Source: Komagataeibacter melaceti (GTDB taxonomy: Bacteria > Pseudomonadota > Alphaproteobacteria > Acetobacterales > Acetobacteraceae). Taken from it: a stretch of 51,314 nt of DNA. The stretch spans positions 1-51,314 of the forward strand of contig NZ_QUWV01000077.1 in the NCBI RefSeq assembly GCF_003403295.1, written 5' to 3'. The notes under the pieces were generated by a model. The model searched no databases. It was not told where the DNA came from and was given only the letters and a program-made list of their open reading frames with translations. Position 1 is the first letter of the stretch; every line of letters begins with the position of its first letter. This document shows, in pieces, positions 26,084 through 34,841 of this stretch. The translations under genes were made by a program, and so were the position numbers.

Positions 26084-28444
26084 TCAGACGCTCTTTTTCA
26101 TTGTTGTATCACTTATCAGGGCTCGAGCACCAGAAGATATGCCACCGTTGCCTTGTCCCGGCCCATTCTGATTATCTGCTTTATTTCCTGCCAGAGACTG
26201 CTGAATCGAGAGCAACGTGCCCGCCATACCGACAACGGCGGCGTCCCTGCTGAACTGGTCGATATCAACGCGATCCACGTCACCAAATCCGATCATCGCG
26301 GGAACCCGCTGGGGCAGGATCGAGATCATCCTGAATGAAATGAACGCCAGGGTGACGTGAATCATGACAAAAAGGCTGACCAGAACAATCATGCCGAGGA
26401 AGTTGCTGACAATCCAACCGTTTGACAGCACCAGTCCGGCCGCAATGCCGAAACACATGTGGATCAGCCACGACACTGAATCAAATATAAAATATCCGAG
26501 GAAAAGTCCGAACAGCATCAGTACCGGCCGGAAGATGACATTGAACAGAAGGGCATAACCCTGTTTTGCATGACCGTGCAGCCCCTCCCCGTTCATGGTC
26601 ATATGCGCGAGCATCCACAGAGGTGCTGCAATCACGGATTCACAGACCATGATGAACCACCCAGCTACGGCAAACATCCACATGACAAACGGGATCATCG
26701 GGATGACGTAGGCAATGGTGAGGCCTGGCATAAGCATGGCAAAGCAGCCGCCGATAATCGGCGCGCCAAAAAAGTGCATCAGTGCGTGCCCGGCCCCTGC
26801 CGCTACGGCACCTTCTGGATTCCCGCTCAGAAGCGACAGCACGCCGATACCAACGGTCCCGGCCGTAGAAGAAAGGACCGACGCAGTGCCCATCGTGAGA
26901 AGGGCGGTCGTGATCATCCAGTTTCCAAGTGACATGAGATTGCCAAACGGATCCGTCCAGTAGCCGTTCGTCCCGGACGGCTCGATAAATCCGGTCACGA
27001 TCTGCAGGGCGTAATCGTTCAGGTGCAAAGCGCGGAACAGCTGGTCGAGCACACCCGCACCGTCTCCACCCGGTATAGCGCCTGTGTACAGGTCGGCATT
27101 CCCGCCTGGCGCAGTCACGCCATCCTGCGTCGCAACCATGCTGTCAATGTTCTCCATAAAGGTGTCCGCAGACTGCACCAGGGGCGCAATGTCCGAGGCA
27201 AGATAGTTTCCGAGACCGGAATAGGATGGGGTGGTGATGGTTGGCGTTGCGGTCATGAGAGACAGGGTCTGGCCATTGAGGCGCGCGAATTCGAGATAGT
27301 AGGCTCCTGCGCCAGTCCACCCGAGATTATCCATCTGGTTGCTGGTGTTGACCGCATCTCCGTTCGTCGAAATCCCCCATTGGTGAAGCGCGAGCGTCTG
27401 ATTGTTGACCGTGTCCTGAAGCTTCGACCGCAGTTGTGCCGCCTGCGTCGTGAGACGCGACGCATAATCGTTGGTGGCATTGACGATGATGGTCATGAGT
27501 GGGGCCAGGGACGCTGTCGTTTTCGTCTGCCAGTAATTCTCGGCCACCTGCGCAACCTGGCTGCGAATGTCGCCAAGGATCACGGAATCAAGGACCTGTT
27601 TTTGCATACCCGCCTGGTCGACCTGGAAACCGGCCAGATTCACCGCGTCAGTATTGGGCGCCTGCAGACTTACGGCCCCGCAAACTGGTGTCCCGTCCCC
27701 TGCGCCGGCTGCCATATTGTAAGAATAGTTGATGATTCCCATCTTCCCGCCGGTCACGGACAGGACGGTCTGCCCGGTCGGGGCTGCAATCAGGTTCGTG
27801 TTATTCGCAGCAATGTTAATAATGGCCCGGCAGAACTCATTTTTCACAAGACCGGTCACAATCCCCTTTGTGCCGGGAATAAGGGGCTGTGCGATGACCT
27901 TGCCGTCTGGTCCGATTGCCTGCTTCGCCTTGTCGTAGACGACCTTCGCCATACCGATGCCCCAGAGCGAGCCCTGCACGACAACGGCCTGCGCCGCATT
28001 GAAGCCGGTTGTCGGAAGCGGCCACATCAGGATGGCTGCAATCCCGATCCGCACAATCGACATGCTGGTCTGGTTGTTGCCAAGGAGTTGCGCTGTTTCT
28101 GCCCCCCGGTGGATGTTCATGAAGTAGATATAGCTTACGACCGCCATCGCAAATGCCATGACGAACCCGGAGAACCACCCGATCATGGTTCCTATCACGG
28201 TCGCCTCGTTGCCGATGCTGGGCGCGCTCGTATCCTGGCCGAAAACCGGGAATACGGACCGGATGACCTGCGCCGCCCAGTCACTGCCCGGATCAAGCAG
28301 GTCCCATGTCACGTTATAGCCCGTGCTGCTGGCTGCATCTTCCGAACCGGTCGCAACAACCGTCTGCGCTGCAGCGGACACGGTAAGAGCCGACAGAAAC
28401 AGGAGCGGCAGGATGGCGAATACAGGGCGACGAAACGGCGTCAT
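26084..28444 (-). CDS. dotA: DotA/TraY-like inner membrane protein of the type IVB system
   Basis: 786 residues from the ATG at 28444, which has GGAGG upstream; the frame is open to 28471. A signal peptide is followed by membrane helices near residues 83-108 and 130-160. Then comes a large polar region of about 330 residues, and a cluster of at least five helices in the last 270 residues, including IIGGCFAMLMPGLTIAYVIP and GWFIMVCESVIAAPLWMLAH. That order is the DotA/TraY pattern. Legionella DotA is longer (about 1050) and IncI TraY similar (about 745). DotA is required for transfer, and in Legionella it is also released as oligomers. It lies 23 bases after the 470-residue gene. Confidence 0.85.
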   Translation of the reverse strand: MTPFRRPVFAILPLLFLSALTVSAAAQTVVATGSEDAASSTGYNVTWDLLDPGSDWAAQVIRSVFPVFGQDTSAPSIGNEATVIGTMIGWFSGFVMAFAMAVVSYIYFMNIHRGAETAQLLGNNQTSMSIVRIGIAAILMWPLPTTGFNAAQAVVVQGSLWGIGMAKVVYDKAKQAIGPDGKVIAQPLIPGTKGIVTGLVKNEFCRAIINIAANNTNLIAAPTGQTVLSVTGGKMGIINYSYNMAAGAGDGTPVCGAVSLQAPNTDAVNLAGFQVDQAGMQKQVLDSVILGDIRSQVAQVAENYWQTKTTASLAPLMTIIVNATNDYASRLTTQAAQLRSKLQDTVNNQTLALHQWGISTNGDAVNTSNQMDNLGWTGAGAYYLEFARLNGQTLSLMTATPTITTPSYSGLGNYLASDIAPLVQSADTFMENIDSMVATQDGVTAPGGNADLYTGAIPGGDGAGVLDQLFRALHLNDYALQIVTGFIEPSGTNGYWTDPFGNLMSLGNWMITTALLTMGTASVLSSTAGTVGIGVLSLLSGNPEGAVAAGAGHALMHFFGAPIIGGCFAMLMPGLTIAYVIPMIPFVMWMFAVAGWFIMVCESVIAAPLWMLAHMTMNGEGLHGHAKQGYALLFNVIFRPVLMLFGLFLGYFIFDSVSWLIHMCFGIAAGLVLSNGWIVSNFLGMIVLVSLFVMIHVTLAFISFRMISILPQRVPAMIGFGDVDRVDIDQFSRDAAVVGMAGTLLSIQQSLAGNKADNQNGPGQGNGGISSGARALISDTTMKKSV

Positions 28445-28467
28445 GGTTTGTCCTCCCAGCAGCACAG

Positions 28468-29880
28468 TCACGGCGCAGGACTGGCGGTGGGACCAGGATT
28501 CATCCGCGTCATGAAATCCGTCACCGCAGTCACAGCCTTGTGCATCATCTCGCGGGCCTTCTCGCTCATGTCTTCCAGCGCACTGGCCCCCTCTTTTTTT
28601 CCGGGCACTTCGGCAGCAGTCCTGCCAATCTCGGCATCGATCTGGGTGAAGCGCTGCGTCACACTGCCGGGCATTCCCATGCGCTGGCCTGTTGCCTCGG
28701 CGGCTTCCCTTCCCTTTCCGTAGGCTTCGAGTTTGCTGGTGACATTCTCCAGTTGCGCCGCAAATGCCTGGTTATTCTGTTTCTCCGTCACAAACTGGCT
28801 ATGCAGATCGGCATACCGACCACCAGCCTTCATCTCCGACAACACACCGGCAACACCGTCAGGATCGCCCTTTCCTGCATCTGAGATCGCCGCCATGATC
28901 GAGGAAGCTGGTCGCTCCCTGAGGTCACGCAGGGCCTCCACCGCCTGCTTTCCCAGACGTTCGGTCGCCTCCAGGCTCTTTGCGTCACGCGCGTTGTGCA
29001 GCCGGGTGCTGAAATCGACGGCCTTTTCCATCCACGATGATGCCGGGTTCGCAGGCTGGTTATCAATGCGCGAGGCAATCGCTTCCGCAAGGCGGGCAAA
29101 TCCGCCACCGCGAATAACCTTGACGTCCTCCTGATCCTTGGCCGCCGCGTTCGTTTCCCGCGTGTTCGCTGCCGCCTTTTCCTTTGTGCCGCTGGCATCC
29201 ATCGTCGATCGGCTTTCCGGCGCATCTTTTGCCGGACCTGTCTGTTTCTCTCGAAAATCCTTCTGAGGATCCGTCGTATGGGTCCGTCCGGGCTGGCTGC
29301 TGGCTGACTGCTCCGGTCCTGGCGGGGTACCCTCCCCCGGGGACGCCATTCCTCGGGTTTTGCACGGCTGACCTTTCTCATCGTGCGCAGACCCAGCCGC
29401 ATGGTCATGCCCTGGCGCTGGCTGGTGCCCTGGTTCGGGAAAGACGGTCGCCCTCAGGTTCTCGATGGTGTGCGCGATGTCCGGGTGGTCTGGATCCTGA
29501 CGTCCTTCAACCAGTTCGCTGGCAAGTGTCCGGATTGCGTTTACTTCTGGCTGCTGAAGGCGATGCGTTTCACGCATCATCGCAGCGACCACAGGTTCGT
29601 TCAGACCTGGGTAATGCGCTGCGCGCTCTGTCATCTCGGTGCGGAGAGGATGCTCCTTTTCGAGCGTCGGTCCCAAAAGACGCTCTACATCCTGCACGGC
29701 GTATGCGATGCGCGTACGGAAACCGGGATCATTATGGACGTCAGGCTCGCGGGATTCCTGCCGCAGCCGATCATATGCGGCGGCCTGCCCGGGTGCCTGC
29801 TTCCTGTATTCGGACTGCACGCGATCAAGGGTTTTCAGCACATCCTCGATATCGCCGGTTTTCTGCTGGGCCTCAGACAT
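28468..29880 (-). CDS. Hypothetical charged cytoplasmic protein of the secretion operon
   Basis: 470 residues, no signal peptide, start ATG 29880 with AGAGG upstream. The first 165 residues are helical with many Arg/Glu/Gln. Residues about 165-250 form a low-complexity polar linker rich in Gly, Pro, Ser, Lys and Asp. The last 220 residues are helical and Ala/Glu-rich again (EATERLGKQAVEALRDL, EKQNNQAFAAQLENVTSKLE). No catalytic motif is visible. It lies between DotA and the TraW-like gene in a tight operon. It might be a cytoplasmic adaptor or a substrate of the system, but nothing in it proves either. Confidence 0.7.
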   Translation of the reverse strand: MSEAQQKTGDIEDVLKTLDRVQSEYRKQAPGQAAAYDRLRQESREPDVHNDPGFRTRIAYAVQDVERLLGPTLEKEHPLRTEMTERAAHYPGLNEPVVAAMMRETHRLQQPEVNAIRTLASELVEGRQDPDHPDIAHTIENLRATVFPEPGHQPAPGHDHAAGSAHDEKGQPCKTRGMASPGEGTPPGPEQSASSQPGRTHTTDPQKDFREKQTGPAKDAPESRSTMDASGTKEKAAANTRETNAAAKDQEDVKVIRGGGFARLAEAIASRIDNQPANPASSWMEKAVDFSTRLHNARDAKSLEATERLGKQAVEALRDLRERPASSIMAAISDAGKGDPDGVAGVLSEMKAGGRYADLHSQFVTEKQNNQAFAAQLENVTSKLEAYGKGREAAEATGQRMGMPGSVTQRFTQIDAEIGRTAAEVPGKKEGASALEDMSEKAREMMHKAVTAVTDFMTRMNPGPTASPAP

Positions 29881-29889
29881 GGCAAACCT

Positions 29890-31074
29890 CTAGGGATTGA
29901 TCGTGGGGGAAGGCATCGGTGTCAGGCCGTCCTTGAAGGCGACCTCTTCTTCCTGCGCAACCCGGGCAGCTCCCATGGTCGCCAGGTAGAGCCCGAGACG
30001 GTAGTTCTGCAGCGCAAGGTAATTGGACTGCGCCATCTCGGTGGCAACTTCGCGCATGACGGACGCGGGAGGCATTGCCTGGAGCGAGGCGTTCCAGCTT
30101 ACGCTGGAGACCCTGCGATTGACTTCCAGCGCCATGGCCTGCAGCCATGACGCCTTGTCGAGCGGTGCGAGCCCCTCGGCCGTCATTTCGGCCTTCTGGT
30201 CCTGCGTCAGCGTGACGGACGGAACGCCAAGAGATGTGACGTAGCCCGTGACCCAACGGGCGAGAGACATACGGCTGTTGTATGACCGCCGCCGCGTTGC
30301 GGCCTCACGTCCGCGAAGGCTGGATAGTTGCTCGCCACGCAGGGCCGCCGGTGCTACCGGCTGGATGAGCGTGGTCGCATAATCATTGGCTGCATCCACT
30401 GCGCCATCCGCAGACAGGGTATCGGCGCCGAACAGACTGGCGGCACGCTGGTCGGCGTTCGGCAGCCGGGACACGGAAGAGCAGAGCCCCTGCGCCACGT
30501 CGTCGGATGAACAGTAGCGCTTGAGGTGCAGGGACATATTCGCATCCGTGCCCTGTGACTTGCCGTAATAGGAGGGCGTCCCCTGACCTGCCTCACCACG
30601 CGGATCGCTCACGGTCGCAATGGCATACACCGCGGATCGAGCCGCTTTGGACGCGGCCACGGTGGACTGCTGGGCATCAAGGCCCGCGCAGAATTCCGGA
30701 TTCATCATATGCTCGTCCCGGATTCCGGTTTCCTGCTGACGCCGTAGAAATCCGGCCATCGCCGCGTCCTGGGCATCCATAAGTTGCGACTGTGCACCGA
30801 CCTGGGCTTTCGCATAATTGGCAACCTGCGTGAAACCCTTCGTCAGGAGAGACGCCACGGAATTCGGGTTTGTAAGGCTACTGAGATTTGAATCGATGCT
30901 GTCCGTCAGGTTTTTCGTCATCGTATTGAGGGCGTTGCCCGTGAACGCCTGGAGAAGCTTGATCGCGGCAACGACCGCAGCATCACTGAAAAGCGCGTAT
31001 GCCGGACGCGGCGTGACTGCCAGCACGCAGACGCACGAAGCGGCACCAATGGCAACCATCTGCAGCCTGCGCAT
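29890..31074 (-). CDS. Probable TraW/IcmX-like periplasmic protein
   Basis: 394 residues with a signal peptide ending AYA (about residue 28). The mature protein is helical: an Ala-rich N-terminal part with SNLSSLTNPNSVASLL, then paired Cys segments (NPEFCAGLDAQ, LKRYCSSDDVAQGLCSS), a conserved-looking LPNADQRAASLFG and a C-terminal helical part. Its place beside DotA and its exported, Cys-paired, helical nature fit TraW of IncI plasmids (IcmX in Legionella). The family call is from context and general pattern. The start overlaps the stop of the gene before it (TGATG). Confidence 0.5.
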   Translation of the reverse strand: MRRLQMVAIGAASCVCVLAVTPRPAYALFSDAAVVAAIKLLQAFTGNALNTMTKNLTDSIDSNLSSLTNPNSVASLLTKGFTQVANYAKAQVGAQSQLMDAQDAAMAGFLRRQQETGIRDEHMMNPEFCAGLDAQQSTVAASKAARSAVYAIATVSDPRGEAGQGTPSYYGKSQGTDANMSLHLKRYCSSDDVAQGLCSSVSRLPNADQRAASLFGADTLSADGAVDAANDYATTLIQPVAPAALRGEQLSSLRGREAATRRRSYNSRMSLARWVTGYVTSLGVPSVTLTQDQKAEMTAEGLAPLDKASWLQAMALEVNRRVSSVSWNASLQAMPPASVMREVATEMAQSNYLALQNYRLGLYLATMGAARVAQEEEVAFKDGLTPMPSPTINP

Positions 31075-31661
31075 CAGAACACTCCGTCCACGAGATTGCT
31101 CAGGCTGTATCCGGTCGGAAGCTGGGGAGAGCCGTTGATATACAGGTCAGTCGTACCGCTCGACGTCCCCGCAATGGCGGTCGCAATTGGCGGACCACCA
31201 CCACCGAAGCTCAGGCTCGGGCACATGAGTCCGCTACTCGAGGCAAAACCGAGCCCCAGGTTAACGCCTGACAGACTGAGTCCACATTGGGTCGACCCCA
31301 TGGCGTTACCCCATGCCGCCTGTGCGGCCTGACAGACCTGGCCGCCTATCTGGCCCTCGACGGCCTGCAGGAGGGCTGCGGGGTCAAGGCCGTTCGTGAT
31401 GAGATTCAGTCCGGTGCCGTTGAAAAAATTGCTCAGGCAGGACAGGCCGTTGACGCTATCCGGCTGCTTTTCATAGGCGTCGTTGGCCTGGACGCGTTCG
31501 TTTACGGCTGTTGCCGCCGCCTGGGTCAGGGCGGCGCAGCCGACGCTTCCCGTAGATGTCGTGGCACCAGAGGTGCCTGATGACGTGGTCTGCGCATGCC
31601 CCTGTATCGATACAAGAGCGGCAGCCACTGACAACAGGACACGGAAGCGCAGACGGATCAT
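31074..31661 (-). CDS. Exported cysteine-containing protein of the secretion operon
   Basis: 195 residues with a signal peptide cut near HAQTT. The mature part starts with a Ser/Thr/Gly linker and then has several Cys (VGCAAL, LSCLSNFF, GQVCQAA, TQCGL, LMCPS), probably forming disulfides, and a Gly-rich C-terminal half (SFGGGGPP). Overlapping start and stop codons tie it to the genes on both sides. I do not recognise the family. An exported, disulfide-bonded protein in a conjugation operon could be part of a pilus tip or adhesion structure, which is speculation. Confidence 0.6.
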   Translation of the reverse strand: MIRLRFRVLLSVAAALVSIQGHAQTTSSGTSGATTSTGSVGCAALTQAAATAVNERVQANDAYEKQPDSVNGLSCLSNFFNGTGLNLITNGLDPAALLQAVEGQIGGQVCQAAQAAWGNAMGSTQCGLSLSGVNLGLGFASSSGLMCPSLSFGGGGPPIATAIAGTSSGTTDLYINGSPQLPTGYSLSNLVDGVF

Positions 31662-32047
31662 GCGGCCTCCTGACGTGTAGCCGGACGCGTCACAGCCTCC
31701 AGCAGGGCAATCCTTTCCGGAGCAAGAAGGCGATGAAGCGCCTGGCGCCTGCTTTCCGAAATCACGCCCCGTCCAAAAGGGCTGTCCGGCGACAACAGGT
31801 CCCTGCGGCCGCGCAGATAGGGGATCAGCGCGTCAAGGGAGTTGACCAGATCAGGCCATTCATGCGGCGCGACACCGGCGAGGACGGCGTGCCAGGCCGT
31901 CCTCGCTGCCATATCATTGTCCAACATCGCGATGACGTCTTCTCCGCCCCTGATGCGCCAGATCTCGCCGAGCGCATCCAGTGCAAGGGCAACATTGGGC
32001 ATCGGGGAAGGAGGCCCGGATTTCTGGACGGATGAGGGCTTGTTCAT
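31658..32047 (-). CDS. Hypothetical small protein of the secretion operon
   Basis: 129 residues, ATG 32047 with GAGGAAGG upstream. It has no signal peptide or membrane helix. It is mostly helical, with a middle section rich in Trp/Ala (AARTAWHAVLAGVAPHEWPDL) and a basic C-terminal part (ESRRQALHRLLAPERIALLE). It overlaps the following gene by four bases (ATGA) and follows the TcpQ-like gene after about 50 bases. No family recognised. Confidence 0.55.
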   Translation of the reverse strand: MNKPSSVQKSGPPSPMPNVALALDALGEIWRIRGGEDVIAMLDNDMAARTAWHAVLAGVAPHEWPDLVNSLDALIPYLRGRRDLLSPDSPFGRGVISESRRQALHRLLAPERIALLEAVTRPATRQEAA

Positions 32048-32099
32048 GGAACCTTCCTCGGGTGATTACGACGAAGGTGTCGGGCCATCATGCGACCGG

Positions 32100-32582
32100 T
32101 CAGCGAATTCGACGTCGGACCGCGACTTTATTATGACCAACATCAATGACGTCGCCCGCCTGGGCTACCGTGGTCGCCAGAACCTTGTTCCATTCCCGGC
32201 CGCCCTGCCAGTCAACAGGAACGTTGGTGTTCACGTCCGCCGCGAACACGACACGCACCCCATGCGGAACGATCTGGCGTATGGCGAAGCCAAGTGGAAC
32301 CTGCTTTCCGTATCCACTGGCGATATGGAAATATCGACGGGCTGGAACATTCCCGGATGTTCGAGGATCCGTACCAGTGCCCGGCAATACGCCCGGCCCT
32401 TCCTGATCAGCGTCTCCCGATGGGGGTAAGGTCTCCCCGCCAGTTGTCCCCGTTGACGGCAACGTCAATGCCGGCCGGGGCGGAGTTTCCGGAGAGGTCG
32501 TCTGGACCAGATGAAACGCGGCAGGTGTGACAGATATGGGGCCAGAGGCCAGCGCCATAACCACGGCAGGCATAACAGGCAT
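32100..32582 (-). CDS. TcpQ/PilL C-terminal-like exported protein
   Basis: 160 residues, start ATG 32582 with GGAGA upstream. A short hydrophobic N-terminus, probably a signal sequence, is followed by a Pro/Thr/Gly linker to about residue 85. The folded end reads VPLGFAIRQIVPHGVRVVFAADVNTNVPVDWQGGREWNKVLATTV and then a beta-rich tail. This is the pattern of the secretin-associated domain found in TcpQ, PilL and DotD-type proteins, which sit at the outer-membrane ring. The window also has a true DotD at 47900, so this may be a second ring component or a pilus part. It is the first gene of the minus-strand operon. Confidence 0.55.
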   Translation of the reverse strand: MPVMPAVVMALASGPISVTPAAFHLVQTTSPETPPRPALTLPSTGTTGGETLPPSGDADQEGPGVLPGTGTDPRTSGNVPARRYFHIASGYGKQVPLGFAIRQIVPHGVRVVFAADVNTNVPVDWQGGREWNKVLATTVAQAGDVIDVGHNKVAVRRRIR

Positions 32583-32668
32583 ATGAGTGTCTCCATCAAG
32601 CTCTCCTGACCAGAGCAGCGGCCTTTGCGACCTCAGACACCTTTTTTGCGGGCTCCAACTCGACTATC

Positions 32669-32681
32669 ATGACGTTCCGTC
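32669..32681. promoter_or_regulatory. Small palindrome between divergent operons
   Basis: TGACGTTCCGTCA, perfect 5-base arms with a 3-base centre, lies in the 196-base gap between the minus-strand secretion operon and the XRE-type regulator gene. It is a plausible operator for that regulator, but short palindromes are common and no second copy was found in the gap. Confidence 0.3.
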
Positions 32682-32778
32682 ACGGCTGATCCCCTGTCAG
32701 GACGCGGCCAGTCGATATCTTCTGGATGTTGGAAGCTTCTTTTGCTGAGGAAAATGCCCGTCGTGAGAGTAAACGAAA

Positions 32779-33582
32779 ATGTCCCATGACAATGGCAAGA
32801 TGCAAGCCGAGGCTTTATTCGCATCCGGCCAATTATATAGAGACATCGGGGAAATCATTTATGACAGGCGGACTGCGCTTGACTGGACGCAGGTGCACCT
32901 CGCCAAACTGGCACGGTTGAATGTATCGGTCATACGGAGCATCGAAGCAGGTCGTCCGGTTTCCCTGGAAACATTATCGGCGCTGCTACGGGTATTCGAG
33001 ATAGATCCGCGCGATATTCTTCCGCAAGGTGCACCGGAAGGAACATGGTTTGCCCATCTGGATCTGGTAGCATCCGCCACGCAGCTGAAAAAGACCATGA
33101 AGCAGTGTTCGGACTACAATCTGGCAATCCAGAAATTACGCGACATTATTGGCAATATTTCAAAGACGTTTAACCTGCCGGAAATACCGGCCAGATTGCC
33201 GATCGATCATTATTCACACAGTGTCGCCTTCACCTCGGGGGAACGGCAGGACCTCCTTGAGATATTTGGGCGCAGGATTCAGATCTTCAGGACGCTTCAG
33301 GGGGCAACAGCGAGCCAGATCGCCCATAAATCACACGTTTCCCTGACCAGCCTGAGCCTGATCGAAGCAGGGCTGAGAAATCCAAGCCTTGAAACGGTTT
33401 ATCGCATTGCCGAAGGACTGTCCGTCTCCGTTTATTACCTGATCCCGGGAATACACGACGACGCAGACCTTTTGCGTTCCCTGGACATGACCGCGTGGGC
33501 AATGTCCGCGCAATCACAACTCGAAGCCCTCGCTGATCTCGAGTCCATTATTGGTCACCTCGACGATATCGCAAACCACTGA
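32779..33582 (+). CDS. XRE-family regulator with two helix-turn-helix domains
   Basis: 267 residues with two Cro/C1-type domains. The first, about residues 25-75, includes WTQVHLAKLARLNVSVIRSIEAG. The second, about 160-215, includes QGATASQIAHKSHVSLTSLSLIEAGLRNPSLETVYRIAEGL, quoted only as the domain core. A helical linker of about 70 residues separates them. Two tandem domains in one chain could bind a long or asymmetric operator without dimerising. It is transcribed away from the minus-strand secretion operon and upstream of the dotI block, so it probably controls expression of the transfer genes. No peptidase or sensor domain is present. Confidence 0.8.
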   Translation: MSHDNGKMQAEALFASGQLYRDIGEIIYDRRTALDWTQVHLAKLARLNVSVIRSIEAGRPVSLETLSALLRVFEIDPRDILPQGAPEGTWFAHLDLVASATQLKKTMKQCSDYNLAIQKLRDIIGNISKTFNLPEIPARLPIDHYSHSVAFTSGERQDLLEIFGRRIQIFRTLQGATASQIAHKSHVSLTSLSLIEAGLRNPSLETVYRIAEGLSVSVYYLIPGIHDDADLLRSLDMTAWAMSAQSQLEALADLESIIGHLDDIANH

Positions 33583-33830
33583 CCGGGTGCATGAAGGTAT
33601 GGAGACTGTCAGGAAAGGGGTCTCCTTTCTTATGGCAGCCCCTGTGCCTTGGGCTGTCCATTCCAGGTGATGTGCCCCGGCGGATCACCAACGTGGACCA
33701 GAAACCGCGTCTGGAGTCATATTGGCGCGTTCTGCGCTATTTATTTCTTGACGGTTATATAACGCTTAAGAGATATTATTCCCAAAACACGTAGCCTATC
33801 CCGAAAACGCGATGACGAGGGCATACCGCC

Positions 33831-34709
33831 ATGAAGTCAGCATCGTTCGGCCAGGTCATAAAACACGGTCTGTTTACATGGCTTCAGACCTATCCCACGC
33901 CAGAAATGACACGCGCCCTCTATGCCAGGCTGTGCGACGAGGTCCTTGTAGCGACAATGCTTACCCTGACAGTGCAGGAGGTAAAGGAGTCAGTCGCGCA
34001 ATGGGCCGACCGACCCCAGAATGTTTTTTATGCAGCGCCTGCACGCAGGGGAGCATGGACAAGGACCCAGTTGCTCATCCTTGGCCAACGCTGGCTCTGT
34101 GGTGATAAAACCGCCGACATAGCCGAGATGGTTGGCCGCTCGGCCGGGAGCGTGCGTGCAAAAAGAAAGCAGCTTGGCCTGCCACCGCGCTTCAGGCTCT
34201 CAAAAATACAGGCGGAGACCATACTTGCCGAAAAGCGGAGTGCCATTCCCGCAGATCCCGAAGCTGTCCTGACATGGGAACAGGCCTCCCTGCTTCCTCA
34301 TGAAGCCCGGCGGGGACGGACATGGCTTGTCAGGAACAGCCTCAACAGGCTGACCCTCACAGGACATAAGGGAGGAGACAAGGTACGGTGGCACGAGGCC
34401 GCCAACATTGAAATCGCCTACCGCCATTTTGCATTTCAGAACCCGCGTGAAATTGCGCGGGACTTCCTTATTTCGGAAAGCGCGCTGAAATCCCAAAGCT
34501 GCTGGGAGCAGCTTCCGCCACGACGCGGCGCCAAAGTGCCCTGGTTCATTCATGCGAGGGCCGAATATTATATCGGCGAACACCAGTACATCCGGCGGGA
34601 ATGCCTTTGCAAGAGCGGATGCTTTTTCTGGACCACCCGCAAGGGTGGTGACCGGGTCAGCAGACGATACCGCCGCAGCATTGCCGCCACGCATGGCATT
34701 GCCGCCTGA
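33831..34709 (+). CDS. Unknown protein with a GcrA/SANT-like helix-turn-helix
   Basis: 292 residues from ATG 33831, with a GAGG site upstream. Residues about 77-121 (WTRTQLLILGQRWLCGDKT, then IAEMVGRSAGSVRAKRKQLGL) form a Myb/SANT-like or GcrA-like DNA-binding helix-turn-helix. A second possible unit follows around residues 150-215 with Trp and Arg positions (TWLVRNSLNRLTLTGHKGG and VRWHEAANIEIAYRHF). The C-terminus has two Cys (CLCKSGCFFW) and a basic end (RRYRRSIAATHG). I do not recognise the full protein. It lies between the XRE regulator and dotI, so a plasmid transcription factor is likely. Confidence 0.65.
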   Translation: MKSASFGQVIKHGLFTWLQTYPTPEMTRALYARLCDEVLVATMLTLTVQEVKESVAQWADRPQNVFYAAPARRGAWTRTQLLILGQRWLCGDKTADIAEMVGRSAGSVRAKRKQLGLPPRFRLSKIQAETILAEKRSAIPADPEAVLTWEQASLLPHEARRGRTWLVRNSLNRLTLTGHKGGDKVRWHEAANIEIAYRHFAFQNPREIARDFLISESALKSQSCWEQLPPRRGAKVPWFIHARAEYYIGEHQYIRRECLCKSGCFFWTTRKGGDRVSRRYRRSIAATHGIAA

Positions 34710-34841
34710 GTAGTGCCGGGAACCGTCAAAGAAAAAACGTGCCGGTCGCAAGATAGACTTCCAGCCTGCTCACATCACCGTCGGGAAATGAGAGTAGAGT
34801 GATGACCACCTTTTTTCATGCCCCCGTAAGGGAGGCGCGCC

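Noticed and set aside
27023-28723. A 566-codon open frame opposite dotA
   Set aside because: It is antisense to a well-supported gene and has a His/Arg/Asp-rich composition typical of a shadow frame in GC-rich DNA.
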